A stretch of 64,000 bases of DNA from GCA-2731375 sp964344935 (lineage in GTDB: Bacteria > Pseudomonadota > Alphaproteobacteria > GCA-2731375): assembly GCA_964344935.1 (NCBI GenBank), contig CAYFPL010000004.1, forward strand, positions 186,001 through 250,000. Reading direction: 5' to 3'. The notes beneath the pieces are model-generated. The model was not told where the DNA came from. It made no database searches and saw only the letters and a list, made by a program, of their open reading frames with translations. Made by a program: the position numbers and the translations under genes. Numbering within the stretch: position 1 is the first letter of the stretch; each line of letters begins with the position of its first letter. Positions 7,085 through 16,082 of this stretch are shown one piece after another.

Positions 7085-8317
7085 CTAATCCCGCCCCGTC
7101 GGTAAATCCCTGAAGGCGGCGTCCTTGTCCAGGCGGACGTCTTGGGGCAGGCCCAGGACACGCTCGGCGATGATGTTGCGGAGGATTTCGTCCGTCCCGC
7201 CGGCGATGCGATAACCAGGGGATGATAGCGCGCCGGTCTGGAATAGGCCGTCCATGGCGGCGATCTCCGGGTCGGTAATCACACCGGCCATCTCCTGCAT
7301 ATCCATGCCGAAGAAGGAGATGTCCTGGTACTTGGTGGCGCTGACCACCTTGTTGATGGAGCTTTCCGGTCCCGGCGTGCCGCCCCGGCTGAGCGCGGTC
7401 ATGGTCCTGAAATGGGCGTTCTTCAGACCCTGCTGGCGCACGTACCAATCGGCCAGGCGATCGCGCACCATGGCGTTGTCCAGGGCGGGGCCGTCTTCCA
7501 GTTCGGTGTCGCGCACCAGATCGAAAATCTCGTCGAAATCCGGCGCCGGCGCGATGCCCACGGCGAAGCGTTCGTTCATCAACGTGGTCAGGGAGACTTT
7601 CCAGCCCTCGCCCTCGGCGCCCAGGCGCTGGCTGTCGGGGATGCGCACGTCGGTGAAATAGACCTCGTTGAAGTTGGAGGCGCCCGAGACCTGCTTGATG
7701 GGCCTGATCTCGATGCCAGGCGATTTCATGGACAGGAAGAAGAAGGTCAGCCCCTTGTGCTTGGGCACATCGAAATCGCTGCGGGTGACGAGAATGGCAT
7801 AGTCCGAGAATTGGGCGCCGGAGGTCCAGATCTTCTGGCCGTTGATCACCCACTCGTCCCCGTCCTTCTCCGCGCGGGTGCGCAGGCCGGCCAGGTCCGA
7901 GCCGCCGGCGGGTTCGGAGAACAGCTGGCACCAGATCTCTTCGCCCCGCAGGGCCGGCTTGGCATAGCGCTGCTTCTGCTCTTCCGTCGCGTAGGCGAAC
8001 ATGGTGGGGATGCACATGCCCAGGCCGATTTCGTAGACGCCACGGGGGACGACGTAATTTGCCTCCTCCTGATGATAAATCACCTGCATGATGGGGGAGA
8101 GACCCTGGCCGCCATATTCTTCCGGCATGGTCAGGCCCGCGAACCCGGCATCGTACTTCTTGGCCTGCCAGACCCGGGCCGCGGCCAAGGCCTCGTCCTT
8201 GTTCCAGCCGGTGGCCATGTTGCGTTTCGCCTCCGCCTTCAATTCGGCATTGGCGGCCAGAAAATCACGGGCCCGTTCGCGGAACGCAGCTTCGTCTTGG
8301 GTATCGGCAAAATCCAT
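7085..8317 (-). CDS. Acyl-CoA dehydrogenase (large-type)
   Basis: A 410-residue flavoprotein of the acyl-CoA dehydrogenase family, which oxidises an acyl-CoA to the 2-enoyl-CoA with FAD. Family blocks seen are LTMPEEYGGQGLSP, CQLFSEPAGGSDLAGLRTRA, VINGQKIWTSGAQFSDYAIL and the C-terminal PGYRIAGGTDEILRNIIAER. It is the second gene of a pair, 24 bases after the 368-residue dehydrogenase. Such large/small pairs (as in pimeloyl-CoA or sterol side-chain dehydrogenases) often form heteromers, so a heterotetramer is plausible. The substrate is unknown. A truncated duplicate of its C-terminus lies at 4968-5190. Confidence 0.9.
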   Translation of the reverse strand: MDFADTQDEAAFRERARDFLAANAELKAEAKRNMATGWNKDEALAAARVWQAKKYDAGFAGLTMPEEYGGQGLSPIMQVIYHQEEANYVVPRGVYEIGLGMCIPTMFAYATEEQKQRYAKPALRGEEIWCQLFSEPAGGSDLAGLRTRAEKDGDEWVINGQKIWTSGAQFSDYAILVTRSDFDVPKHKGLTFFFLSMKSPGIEIRPIKQVSGASNFNEVYFTDVRIPDSQRLGAEGEGWKVSLTTLMNERFAVGIAPAPDFDEIFDLVRDTELEDGPALDNAMVRDRLADWYVRQQGLKNAHFRTMTALSRGGTPGPESSINKVVSATKYQDISFFGMDMQEMAGVITDPEIAAMDGLFQTGALSSPGYRIAGGTDEILRNIIAERVLGLPQDVRLDKDAAFRDLPTGRD

Positions 8318-8341
8318 TATGTTACTCCTTAAGCTGCATTC

Positions 8342-9448
8342 TTAGGCGGCGTTGCGACGTTCCAGGGCGCGGATCAGGCGGTCTTTCCAGCGGCGCTGGC
8401 TGCCGAGCGCCACGGCCAGTTGCCGCGCGCGGCGGTAGTAGAGGTGGCAGTTGAACTCCCAGGTGAAGCCCATGCCGCCGTGGATCTGGATGTTCTCTTT
8501 CGAGGCGAAGTGATAGGCCTCCGTCGCCGAAACCCGCGCCGTCGCCGCTGCCACGGGCAGTTCGGCGGCATCCGTCGACAGTGCCCAGGCGCCGTAATAA
8601 CAGTTCGAGCGGGCCAGCTCGATCTGGACATACATGTCCGCCAGCCGGTGCTTGATGGCCTGATAGCCGGCGATGGGCCGGCCAAAGGCATAGCGGCCCA
8701 GGGCATATTCCTTGGCCATTTCCATGGCCACCTCCGCGCCGCCCACCTGTTCGAAACCCATGAGGACGGCGGCCCGGTCCTGAATACGCTCGAGAAGCGG
8801 CCAGCCTTCGTCCCCCAGTTTCTCGGCCGGGGCATCGCTAAAGACGATGCGGGCCTGGGAGCGGGTCGGGTCCACCGTATCCAAGGTGCTCCGTTCCACG
8901 CCGGGGCCGTTCAGATCGACGATGTAGAGGCCCGCGGTGCCCCCGTCCTTGGCCACCACAATGGTGCGGTGGGCAATATCGCCGTCAATCACGGGCAGTT
9001 TTTCGCCCGATAGTTTGCCGTCCGCCACGCTTGCCGTGATGTTCTTTTCGGTCGCCGGCTTCGCGCCCTCGGACAGCGCCAGGCACCAGATCGCCTCGCC
9101 GGTGGCGATATCGGGCAGATAGCCCTGTTTCTGCTCTTCCGTGCCCGCCGCCATCAAGGCTTCGGCACCGATATAGATGGACGAGGCGAAGGGCGTGGGT
9201 GCGAGCGAACGGCCCAATTCCTCGGCAATGACACAGAGTTCCAGATGACCCAGGCCCGAGCCGCCATATTCCTCCGGGATCGCCGCGCCCAACCAGCCCA
9301 TCTCGGCGAACTGGGACCATAATTCCGCATCGAAGGCCTGATCGCCTTCCAGGGTCTTGCGCACCACTTCCGCAGGCGATTTATCCAACAGAAATCGCCG
9401 CGCCTGGTCGCGCAAAAGGCGCTGGTCGTCATTGAACTCGAAATTCAT
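8342..9448 (-). CDS. Acyl-CoA dehydrogenase (small-type partner)
   Basis: A 368-residue acyl-CoA dehydrogenase family protein, first gene of the two-gene unit. It starts MNFEFNDDQRLLRDQARRFL and has GAAIPEEYGGSGLGHLELCV, IWCLALSEGAKP, YALGRYAFGRPIAGYQAIKH and IHGGMGFTWEFNCHLYYRRA. The middle beta domain is shorter and less conserved than in the partner, as is usual for the small subunit of paired dehydrogenases. It probably assembles with the 7085-8317 product on an unidentified acyl-CoA. The promoter should lie in 9449-9587, shared with the divergent glycosyltransferase gene. Confidence 0.88.
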   Translation of the reverse strand: MNFEFNDDQRLLRDQARRFLLDKSPAEVVRKTLEGDQAFDAELWSQFAEMGWLGAAIPEEYGGSGLGHLELCVIAEELGRSLAPTPFASSIYIGAEALMAAGTEEQKQGYLPDIATGEAIWCLALSEGAKPATEKNITASVADGKLSGEKLPVIDGDIAHRTIVVAKDGGTAGLYIVDLNGPGVERSTLDTVDPTRSQARIVFSDAPAEKLGDEGWPLLERIQDRAAVLMGFEQVGGAEVAMEMAKEYALGRYAFGRPIAGYQAIKHRLADMYVQIELARSNCYYGAWALSTDAAELPVAAATARVSATEAYHFASKENIQIHGGMGFTWEFNCHLYYRRARQLAVALGSQRRWKDRLIRALERRNAA

Positions 9449-9587
9449 ACCATTCGTCCGTTATTGAGCATCAAAAAGGGGCTCCCGCCATCAAATCCGA
9501 GTGGCGCCGGGGCGTCAAGCGGCAAGCGTCTAATTGGCCGATTTGGCGGTTTATATAAGCTTAACCCGTGCGGCCTATAACGATGCC

Positions 9588-11606
9588 ATGGAACAGATCG
9601 ATCCACAGGTGGAATTTGAGGGGGGCAACGGCGCCCTGGCCGAGGGCCGGGCAGAGGATGCCGTCGCGCACTATCGGCGCGCCCTCACGGCTGCCCCCCA
9701 CGTGGTCGAAATCCATCACAATCTGGCCGCCGCCTACGAGCGTTTGCAGCGCCTGGAGGAGGCGGCCGAGGTGGCCCGCCAGGGACTGGTCCAGCGTCCG
9801 GATTATGTGCCGTTGTTGGTGGCGCTGGCCAATCTGCTGGATCAAAGCGGCGATGGCCATGGCGCCTGCCATTATTACGAAGCCGCCCTGCGCTTGGATC
9901 CCGGGAACGCCCCGGCCTGGTCGGGGTTGGGCAACTTGCACCTGACTTACGGTGCTTACGAAATTGCATTAGAAAAATTCTCTAAAGCATTAGAATTAAA
10001 TCCTGGTCATATGGTCGCTATGAACAATCTGGCGATCTGCCGTCTGCATATGGGGCATCACCACGAGGCCCTGGCGCTGTACCGCGACCTGGTCTCGGCC
10101 TACCCGGAAGTGGGCGAATTTCACGGCAATCTGGGCCAGGTATTGCAGGGGCTGGGCCGTCATGACGAGGCGGTGGCGGCGTTCCGCCGGGCCATGGAAT
10201 TGGACGTATCGGCGGACAATGTGGCGCCGTACCTGATGCAGTCTCTGATGTATCAATGCGCCTGGGACGATCTGGGCCGTATCCGCCAGCGCGTGCTGGA
10301 TGAAACCCGGGCGCGGCTACGCGACGGTTTGCCGATCACTGTACAGCCGTTCTCCCTGGCCGGCACGGATGCCGATGCCGCCCTGCGCCTGGCGGCAGCG
10401 CGTTCCTATTCCCGCCACTGCGCCGCTAACGTGGCGGGATTGCGGTCGCATTTGGCGTTCGATTATGTCCCCTCCATTAGCCCGCGTCTGCGTATCGGCT
10501 ATGTCTCTCCCGACTTCCGCCAACACAGCGTGGCAACCGCTTTCAAGGACCTGATCGCCCGGCACGATCGGGACCGCTTTGAATGGCATGGCTATGTCCT
10601 GGGCGGTGGTGGCCGGGACGAGATGACCGCATATTTCCAGACCCAGTTCGACGAATTCACGGACCTGGAGGGCATGGACCTTGAGGCGGCCGCTCGGCGG
10701 GTGCATGGCGACGGCCTGGATCTGCTGGTGGATCTGTCCGGCTTCACCCGCCATTCCGCCCTGGAATTGCTGGAATTGCGGCCCGCACCCGTGCAAGCCC
10801 ATTACCTAGGTTACGGCGCCACCCTGGGCAGCGAGGCCGTGGACTATCTGGTGAGCGATCCGGTCCATACCCCGGCCAGTTTGGCGATGCACTGTTCCGA
10901 GGCCCTGGTCTATCTGCCCGATAGCTTTATGGCCACCTCACGGCCAGACATCGCGGCGGACATGCCTTCGCGGCAAAGCGAGGGGCTGCCCTATGACGGC
11001 ACTGTTTTTGCCAATTTCAACGCCCACTACAAATTCGACCCCGAAACATTCGCGGTCTGGATGGACCTGCTGCGGGAGCTGCCCCGCAGCGTCCTTTGGC
11101 TGCTGCGGGGCAGCGAAGTGGCCATGGACAACCTGCGCGCCGCGGTCAAGGGCCATGGTGTCGCCAGCCGCCGCCTGGTTTTTGCCGAACGGGCGCCGCA
11201 TCCTGAACACTTGGCCCGGCAGTCCCTGGCCGACGTTGGACTGGATTGCCGCCATCACACAGGGGGCGTATCCACGCTGGATGCCCTGTGGTCCGGGCTG
11301 CCGGTGATTTCAATCGCTGGTGACAACCAATCCGCCCGCACCGGCGCCTCGATCCTACGTGCCGCGGGCCTTGGCGACTTGGCGGTGAAGGATCTGGCAG
11401 CCTATCGGGACAAGGCGCTGGCGCTGGCCCGAAACAGCGAGGCCTTGGCCTCTTTGAAGCTGCGGCTGCTGGCCGGCCAGACCCGGGCGCCGCTGTTTGA
11501 TACCGACCGGCTGGCCCGGCACCTGGAAGCCGCCTATGGCGAAATGGTACGCCGTTATCGGGCCGGCGAGGGGGTCGGTTCCTTTGAGGCGGCGCAGGTC
11601 CTATGA
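9588..11606 (+). CDS. TPR-repeat O-GlcNAc-transferase-like glycosyltransferase (GT41)
   Basis: A 672-residue protein with about six N-terminal TPR units (residues ~10-220, e.g. VVEIHHNLAAAYERLQRLEE). A GT41/SPINDLY-like C-terminal half follows: LRIGYVSPDFRQHSVA, LDLLVDLSGFTRHSALELL, PVQAHYLGYGATLGSEAVDY, LDCRHHTGGVSTLDALWSGL and ISIAGDNQSARTGASIL. Bacterial members transfer sugars to proteins such as flagellins or surface layers. ATG 9588 is preferred to the TTG at 9534, although no good ribosome-binding site is visible. Codons from about 9945 to 10020 (TPR four) are strikingly AT-rich, about 30% GC against roughly 65% nearby, with TTA and AAA codons, as if patched from another genome. RraA-like and DehI-like genes follow closely. 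Confidence 0.88.
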   Translation: MEQIDPQVEFEGGNGALAEGRAEDAVAHYRRALTAAPHVVEIHHNLAAAYERLQRLEEAAEVARQGLVQRPDYVPLLVALANLLDQSGDGHGACHYYEAALRLDPGNAPAWSGLGNLHLTYGAYEIALEKFSKALELNPGHMVAMNNLAICRLHMGHHHEALALYRDLVSAYPEVGEFHGNLGQVLQGLGRHDEAVAAFRRAMELDVSADNVAPYLMQSLMYQCAWDDLGRIRQRVLDETRARLRDGLPITVQPFSLAGTDADAALRLAAARSYSRHCAANVAGLRSHLAFDYVPSISPRLRIGYVSPDFRQHSVATAFKDLIARHDRDRFEWHGYVLGGGGRDEMTAYFQTQFDEFTDLEGMDLEAAARRVHGDGLDLLVDLSGFTRHSALELLELRPAPVQAHYLGYGATLGSEAVDYLVSDPVHTPASLAMHCSEALVYLPDSFMATSRPDIAADMPSRQSEGLPYDGTVFANFNAHYKFDPETFAVWMDLLRELPRSVLWLLRGSEVAMDNLRAAVKGHGVASRRLVFAERAPHPEHLARQSLADVGLDCRHHTGGVSTLDALWSGLPVISIAGDNQSARTGASILRAAGLGDLAVKDLAAYRDKALALARNSEALASLKLRLLAGQTRAPLFDTDRLARHLEAAYGEMVRRYRAGEGVGSFEAAQVL

Positions 11607-11636
11607 TGCCCGAAATTGCAATTCGGAGGCATCGGG

Positions 11637-12281
11637 ATGGATCTCACGGAACGGCTGGAGAAGCTTTACGCCAGCGCGGTATATGACGTTTTGAACGGCC
11701 TAGGCCACGACAATTGTGTCCTGCCCCCCGGGATTACCGCCCTGGATCCGAAACACCGTCTGGCCGGCCAGGTCGAGACCATGAACGGCGATTACGGCGA
11801 AGGCAAGGATGCGGGCGAGACGCTGCTTGCCTGGGCCACCGTTTTGTCCAAGGCGCCGTCAGGCAAGGTACTGATCTGCCAGCCCAACACCTACGACGTC
11901 GCCTTGATGGGCGAGTTGTCCGCCGAAACCCTGAATTACCGGGGGGTGCGCGGCTATATCGTCGACGGCGGCTGCCGGGACGTGCCGTTTCTGTTGCAGA
12001 ACGACTTTCCTGTCTTCTGCCGTTTCAACACACCCAAAGATATCTGCAAACGCTGGGTGGCCGAGAGCATGGGCGAACCTATCGATATCGGCGGTGTGAC
12101 CATATCCAGCGGCGATTACGTCCTCGCCGACATCGACGGCGTGGTGATCATTCCTCAGGACATGGCTGAGGAAGTTGTGGCCGAAACCGAGGCCGTCGCC
12201 GCTACGGAAGGGGAGATGCGCGACGCCATCCTGGGCGGCATGGACCCGGTGGATGCCTACAACAAGTTCGGGACGTTCTAG
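11637..12281 (+). CDS. RraA / HMG-aldolase-like family protein
   Basis: This 214-residue protein belongs to the RraA-like superfamily, which includes 4-hydroxy-4-methyl-2-oxoglutarate/4-carboxy-4-hydroxy-2-oxoadipate aldolases and regulator-of-RNase-E-like proteins. Blocks seen are SAVYDVLNGLGHDNCVLPPG near the start, the substrate/metal motif VDGGCRDVPFLLQ, and VLADIDGVVIIPQ. ATG 11637 has GGAGG 7 bases upstream. It follows the glycosyltransferase by 30 bases and precedes a DehI-like gene by 16, so the three are probably one transcript. An aldolase role is more likely than RNase E control because of the conserved RD motif and the metabolic neighbours, but the substrate is not defined. Confidence 0.8.
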   Translation: MDLTERLEKLYASAVYDVLNGLGHDNCVLPPGITALDPKHRLAGQVETMNGDYGEGKDAGETLLAWATVLSKAPSGKVLICQPNTYDVALMGELSAETLNYRGVRGYIVDGGCRDVPFLLQNDFPVFCRFNTPKDICKRWVAESMGEPIDIGGVTISSGDYVLADIDGVVIIPQDMAEEVVAETEAVAATEGEMRDAILGGMDPVDAYNKFGTF

Positions 12282-12297
12282 GCAGGGCATATCGACT

Positions 12298-13119
12298 GTG
12301 CTGGCGGAATTGCCGGAAGAGGCAGCCGAAGGGCGGACCGCCGGAATCTATCATGATGTCCGCCGGCTCTGGGCGGTGGCCTACGTCTCTTCCCTGCAGC
12401 GCCATCTGGCCACCATACCGGGCATGTTGGAATGGGCCTGGGACGCGCTGGCCCCGGCCTTCCAATGCGGCCGGGCGCAGGAGCAATCCTGGGCCGTCGC
12501 CGATAGCCTGGATTTGGTACCAATAAAACCATTGAGCGGCGCTTCATTGGCGCGGCTTGGCGTTGAAGATACGGATTGTCGCACCATCGGCGATGTTTGT
12601 GCCGGTTTCGTCAGAGTGGCGCCTGTGAATATGATGTTCGCAGGGTTCCTACGAAAGCTCCTGAATGGCGAGACGCCAAACGGGGCTGGCTGGTCCGACG
12701 CTTCCTGGCAGCCGCCCGCCGCCCTTCCGGCGCCGCCCGCCATGGTGGATGGAGAGGCTTTGGACGAGGCGCAGCGCCAAGTCCTCTCGCGCCTCGGCAC
12801 CAATGTGGCCGGTACGCCGTTCGTGCCCGGACTTTATCGGATCCTGGCCCGATGGCCGGGATTTTTGCGCCATCTGGCGAATGTTCTGGAACCGGTATCC
12901 CTGTCGCCCGAAACCGATACGGCCCGGGCGGCTCTGCTCTCCGGCATCGACAGATCAGTGGACGATGTGTTCCGGGATCTCCCGGCTACCATAACGCCGC
13001 CGCCCGCCCATGACAGTGCCGCCCTCCAACGCGCCTTGGATACCTACCGCCAAACCAGCCCAGAGATGGTCATCTTCGGCACTCTGATCGCCAATCACCT
13101 GCCGCGCGAAGTCAATTGA
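12298..13119 (+). CDS. DehI-like (halocarboxylic acid dehalogenase family) protein
   Basis: A 273-residue all-helical protein with two related halves. The first reads IYHDVRRLWAVAYVSSLQRH, LATIPGMLEWAWDALAP; the second reads GTPFVPGLYRILARWPGF then LRHLANVLEPVSLSP. This duplicated pattern is that of DehI-type group I 2-haloacid dehalogenases, which hydrolyse both D- and L-haloacids without a covalent intermediate. I could not confirm the catalytic residues by eye, and many family members are uncharacterised, so dehalogenase activity is only a family-level guess. The GTG at 12298 is chosen because the longer frame overlaps the RraA-like gene and has no homology there. It ends just before the convergent enolase-family gene. 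Confidence 0.65.
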   Translation: MLAELPEEAAEGRTAGIYHDVRRLWAVAYVSSLQRHLATIPGMLEWAWDALAPAFQCGRAQEQSWAVADSLDLVPIKPLSGASLARLGVEDTDCRTIGDVCAGFVRVAPVNMMFAGFLRKLLNGETPNGAGWSDASWQPPAALPAPPAMVDGEALDEAQRQVLSRLGTNVAGTPFVPGLYRILARWPGFLRHLANVLEPVSLSPETDTARAALLSGIDRSVDDVFRDLPATITPPPAHDSAALQRALDTYRQTSPEMVIFGTLIANHLPREVN

Positions 13120-13137
13120 AAGACGGGGCCGGCAGTT

Positions 13138-14229
13138 TCACTCGGCTTGGTGGGCCTGCAAACCGTCCCAATCGAATTCCACGCCATGGCCCGGGCGTTC
13201 AGGGGCGATGGCGTGACCGGTCTCGTTCAGGGTCATGGGATTTGCGATGAAACGTTCCAGGCCGAAGCCGTGGACCTCCAGATAGGATTTGTTCGACACG
13301 GCGGCGAGCAGGTGAACATGCAGGTCATGTACACCATGTGAGGTGACGGGTAGGTTGTTGGCCTCGGCGAGATGCGCCACCTTCATCCAGACCGTGATGC
13401 CGCCGCAGTTGGAGACGTCGGGCTCGGGAAAATCCACGCCGCCGGCATTGATCAGGTTGCGAAATTCATACAATGTATGCAGGTTCTCACCGGCGGCAAT
13501 CGGCACCCCTCCCTCCCGGGTGATGCGGACGTGGCCTTGGGGATCGTCGGGAATGGTTGGCTCCTCCAGCCAGACCAGGCGGTAGTCGGCCAAGGCCTTT
13601 GCAGCGCGTATCGCCTGATCCACCCGCCAGCGCATGTTGGCATCTACCATCAGGGGGAAATCCGGGCCAAGAAAATCCCGCATAGCGGCGACCCGTTCCA
13701 GATCCTCGCTTAGACTGTCACGGCCCACTTTCATCTTGATGGCATGGAAACCCTTGTCCAGATTGCTCTGGGTTTGGGCCAGCAGTTTCTCCAACGGAAA
13801 GAACAGATCGATGCCGCCTGCATAAGCCATGACAGCCGGGTCATGGCCGCCCAGGAAGCGCCAAAGGGGCTGGGCGGCCTTCTTCGCCTTCAGGTCCCAC
13901 AGGGCGATGTCGATGGCGGAAATGGCGAAACTGGTGGGCCCGCCGCGACCGGCATAATGCAGATGCCACCACATCCGTTGCCAGAGATCCTCGATCCTGT
14001 CGCCGTCAGCACCGATTAACAGCGGCGCCAAGTCGTCCCGGGCCAGGCTGGCGATGGCTGGGGCGGCTGTGCCCACGGTGTAGGTATAGCCCAAGCCCTC
14101 GCCGCCTTCGTCGTCGCGAATTCGCACGGTGACCAATTCGAAGCGGCTCATCTCGCCATGGGTGGAATCCGACAGGGTCTCGGGCAGAGGAATGGAGAAG
14201 TGATCGGCCTGTAGACTGATGATGGTCAT
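13138..14229 (-). CDS. Mandelate racemase / muconate lactonizing enzyme family protein
   Basis: A 363-residue enolase-superfamily enzyme. The N-terminal capping domain is followed by the barrel with the catalytic KMK (FHAIKMKVGRD). The Mg ligands are in FPLMVDANMRW, LVWLEEPT and PIAAGENLH. A His lies in the SHGVHDLHVHL block. That set fits the mandelate racemase subgroup of acid-sugar dehydratases and racemases, which abstract a proton alpha to a carboxylate. The substrate is not predictable. Its start overlaps the pgeF stop by 4 bases (ATGA), so it is translated as the last gene of lgt-midA-pgeF. That is an unusual operon member. Confidence 0.88.
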   Translation of the reverse strand: MTIISLQADHFSIPLPETLSDSTHGEMSRFELVTVRIRDDEGGEGLGYTYTVGTAAPAIASLARDDLAPLLIGADGDRIEDLWQRMWWHLHYAGRGGPTSFAISAIDIALWDLKAKKAAQPLWRFLGGHDPAVMAYAGGIDLFFPLEKLLAQTQSNLDKGFHAIKMKVGRDSLSEDLERVAAMRDFLGPDFPLMVDANMRWRVDQAIRAAKALADYRLVWLEEPTIPDDPQGHVRITREGGVPIAAGENLHTLYEFRNLINAGGVDFPEPDVSNCGGITVWMKVAHLAEANNLPVTSHGVHDLHVHLLAAVSNKSYLEVHGFGLERFIANPMTLNETGHAIAPERPGHGVEFDWDGLQAHQAE

Positions 14230-15011
14230 GATATTTCCTCAGCCGGCAGGGCGATCGCGGAAATCTGCCGGCCATAGTCGCCTTCCGCGCGATGGCAGGA
14301 ACGGCGGTAGCTATAGAACTTTTCGTCATCCGCATAGGTGTCGATGGCCAGGTCATGGTGTTGCCCCAGGCCCAGAGCCGCCAGCCGGGCCATGACGAAA
14401 CCGGCCAAGTCGAACTGGTGATGGCGGGGCCGCTCACCCGGTTCGAAGAATTGCTCATGGCCGGTGTCCTGTTCCAGAAAACTGGCCTTGAATTCCGGAC
14501 CCACTTCATAGGATGCCTGGGCAATACAGGGACCGACCACGGCGGCGATGGTTTCGCGCCGGGCGCCAAGCGTCTCCATGGCGGCGACAGTCGCTTCCAA
14601 GACACCGGACAGGGCCCCCTTCCAGCCGGCATGGGCAGCCCCAACGACGCCCGCTTCGCTATCGGCGAACAGCACCGGCGTGCAATCGGCGGTCAGAATA
14701 CCAAGGGCCAGCCCCGGCCTTGTTGTGACCATGGCGTCGCCGCGGGGTGCATCGCCGGGGCGCCATGGCTGGTTGACCTCCACCACGTCGGCGCTGTGGA
14801 TTTGGTGAATGGTGACCAGGGCCTCTTCCGCGACCGCAAGATTGCCGGCAACGCGGGCACGGTTTTGGCGCACGGCATCCCGGTCGTCGTCGGAGCCATA
14901 GCCGCAGTTGAGGCCCGCATGCAGTCCCGTTGACACGCCCCCTTGCCGGGTGAAGAAGCCGTGGGGGATTGCAAGTTCCCTATGAACGATCGGCTCTGGC
15001 GTCATTCTCAT
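14226..15011 (-). CDS. pgeF: Peptidoglycan editing factor PgeF (YfiH/laccase-domain)
   Basis: This 261-residue protein has the multicopper-polyphenol-oxidase-like (YfiH) signatures HGFFTRQGGVSTGLHAGLNC, IHQIHSADVVEV, ILTADCTPVLFAD, GAAHAGWKGALSGV and VGPCIAQASYEVG. The His/Cys residues in these blocks bind the metal. In E. coli, PgeF removes UDP-MurNAc species carrying L-Ser in place of L-Ala during peptidoglycan synthesis. It overlaps midA upstream and the enolase-family gene downstream by 4 bases each. Confidence 0.92.
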   Translation of the reverse strand: MRMTPEPIVHRELAIPHGFFTRQGGVSTGLHAGLNCGYGSDDDRDAVRQNRARVAGNLAVAEEALVTIHQIHSADVVEVNQPWRPGDAPRGDAMVTTRPGLALGILTADCTPVLFADSEAGVVGAAHAGWKGALSGVLEATVAAMETLGARRETIAAVVGPCIAQASYEVGPEFKASFLEQDTGHEQFFEPGERPRHHQFDLAGFVMARLAALGLGQHHDLAIDTYADDEKFYSYRRSCHRAEGDYGRQISAIALPAEEIS

Positions 15012-16078
15012 TCCTCGAAACCGGGCGGCGGCGGACCGCCAGGCGGGCTGACGGCCATGACCTTGAACAATTGACCCATTTGATCGTCGTCCACCAGTCT
15101 GTGCAAGGCCGCGCGGATATTCTCTGTCTGTGCCGGCGAGGTGGTTTGTTGTAATCGCTCCGCACGGATCCCGATGCCGAGACTTTGCAAGAATTGACTT
15201 TGGCTCACCGGGCCGGTGGTTTCCGCACCGGCTGCCTGCGCAGCTTCGGCCAAGGCCTGAAAATCCACATGAGATGTAAGGTCCGCATCGCCTGGCGATG
15301 CCAGCGGATCGGTATAACCATGGGCGGCCATGGCTTGGAACGTATCACCCGGGGCCGTTTTGCCGTGGCCGTAGTCTATGAACAGGCCGGCACCCCCGTG
15401 CTGGACGATGCGTTGAGCCACTTCCGTTACGGCTGACGCACGTGCGGGGGATAGTTCCGCGATGTCGCCGTGACCAGCATCCGCCATCGGCGTGGCCGGT
15501 GTTGGCGAAGGGTCTAGAACCAGGCGAAAATGGTCCTTCTCCAGATCCACCTTGCGTTCGTGCCAGCCGTTGTCCTGATATTGGAACTGCCGGATCGGCA
15601 GCGCATCCAAGAACTCGTTGGCGACCAAGATCAGGGGACCGGCTGGGAGATCGGCGATGCGCTCATGCCAGGATATATCCCGGCCAGTCAACGCGTCCTT
15701 CTGCGCCGCGCGCAACACTGGGCTGGTTTCCACCAGGTGGATCGCGGCCGCTTCCACGAACCCGGGCAGAGCACCGCCGGCCCGCAGGGCATCGGCCATC
15801 AGGGTGCCCCGGCCCGGCCCCAGTTCTGCCCAGATGAAGTTTTCCGGCGCACCCATGGCCTGCCAACGATCAGCACACCAAAGCCCGATCAATTCGCCGA
15901 ACATCTGGCTCACTTCCGGTGCGGTGATGAAATCGCCCCGCCGGCCCAATGGGTCACGGGTGGTGTAGTAACCCCATTTCGGATGTCCCAGGGCCGCCGT
16001 CATGTATTCGGCGATGCTCAATGGGCCATGCAGGCGGATGCGGTCTGCCAAATGGCGGCCCAGGGCATTCATCGCCAT
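15008..16078 (-). CDS. MidA/NDUFAF7-family SAM-dependent methyltransferase
   Basis: This 356-residue protein matches the MidA/NDUFAF7 family (old DUF185). Blocks seen are LHGPLSIAEYMTAALGHPKW near the start, GDFITAPEVSQMFGELIGLW, the SAM-binding AELGPGRGTLMADAL, LVANEFLDALPIRQF and LFIDYGHGKTAPGDTFQAM. In mitochondria, NDUFAF7 dimethylates an arginine of a complex I subunit; bacterial substrates are unproven. It sits 4 bases after lgt and overlaps pgeF, the conserved alphaproteobacterial order lgt-midA-pgeF. Confidence 0.9.
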   Translation of the reverse strand: MAMNALGRHLADRIRLHGPLSIAEYMTAALGHPKWGYYTTRDPLGRRGDFITAPEVSQMFGELIGLWCADRWQAMGAPENFIWAELGPGRGTLMADALRAGGALPGFVEAAAIHLVETSPVLRAAQKDALTGRDISWHERIADLPAGPLILVANEFLDALPIRQFQYQDNGWHERKVDLEKDHFRLVLDPSPTPATPMADAGHGDIAELSPARASAVTEVAQRIVQHGGAGLFIDYGHGKTAPGDTFQAMAAHGYTDPLASPGDADLTSHVDFQALAEAAQAAGAETTGPVSQSQFLQSLGIGIRAERLQQTTSPAQTENIRAALHRLVDDDQMGQLFKVMAVSPPGGPPPPGFEE

Positions 16079-16082
16079 TTCG

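Noticed and set aside
7412..8332. A 306-codon plus-strand open frame opposite the acyl-CoA dehydrogenase
   Set aside because: Antisense shadow of a strongly conserved gene, with no motifs.
9534..9587. TTG start adding 18 residues to the TPR glycosyltransferase
   Set aside because: No ribosome-binding site before the TTG and no TPR similarity in the extension; ATG 9588 is simpler, though not strongly supported.
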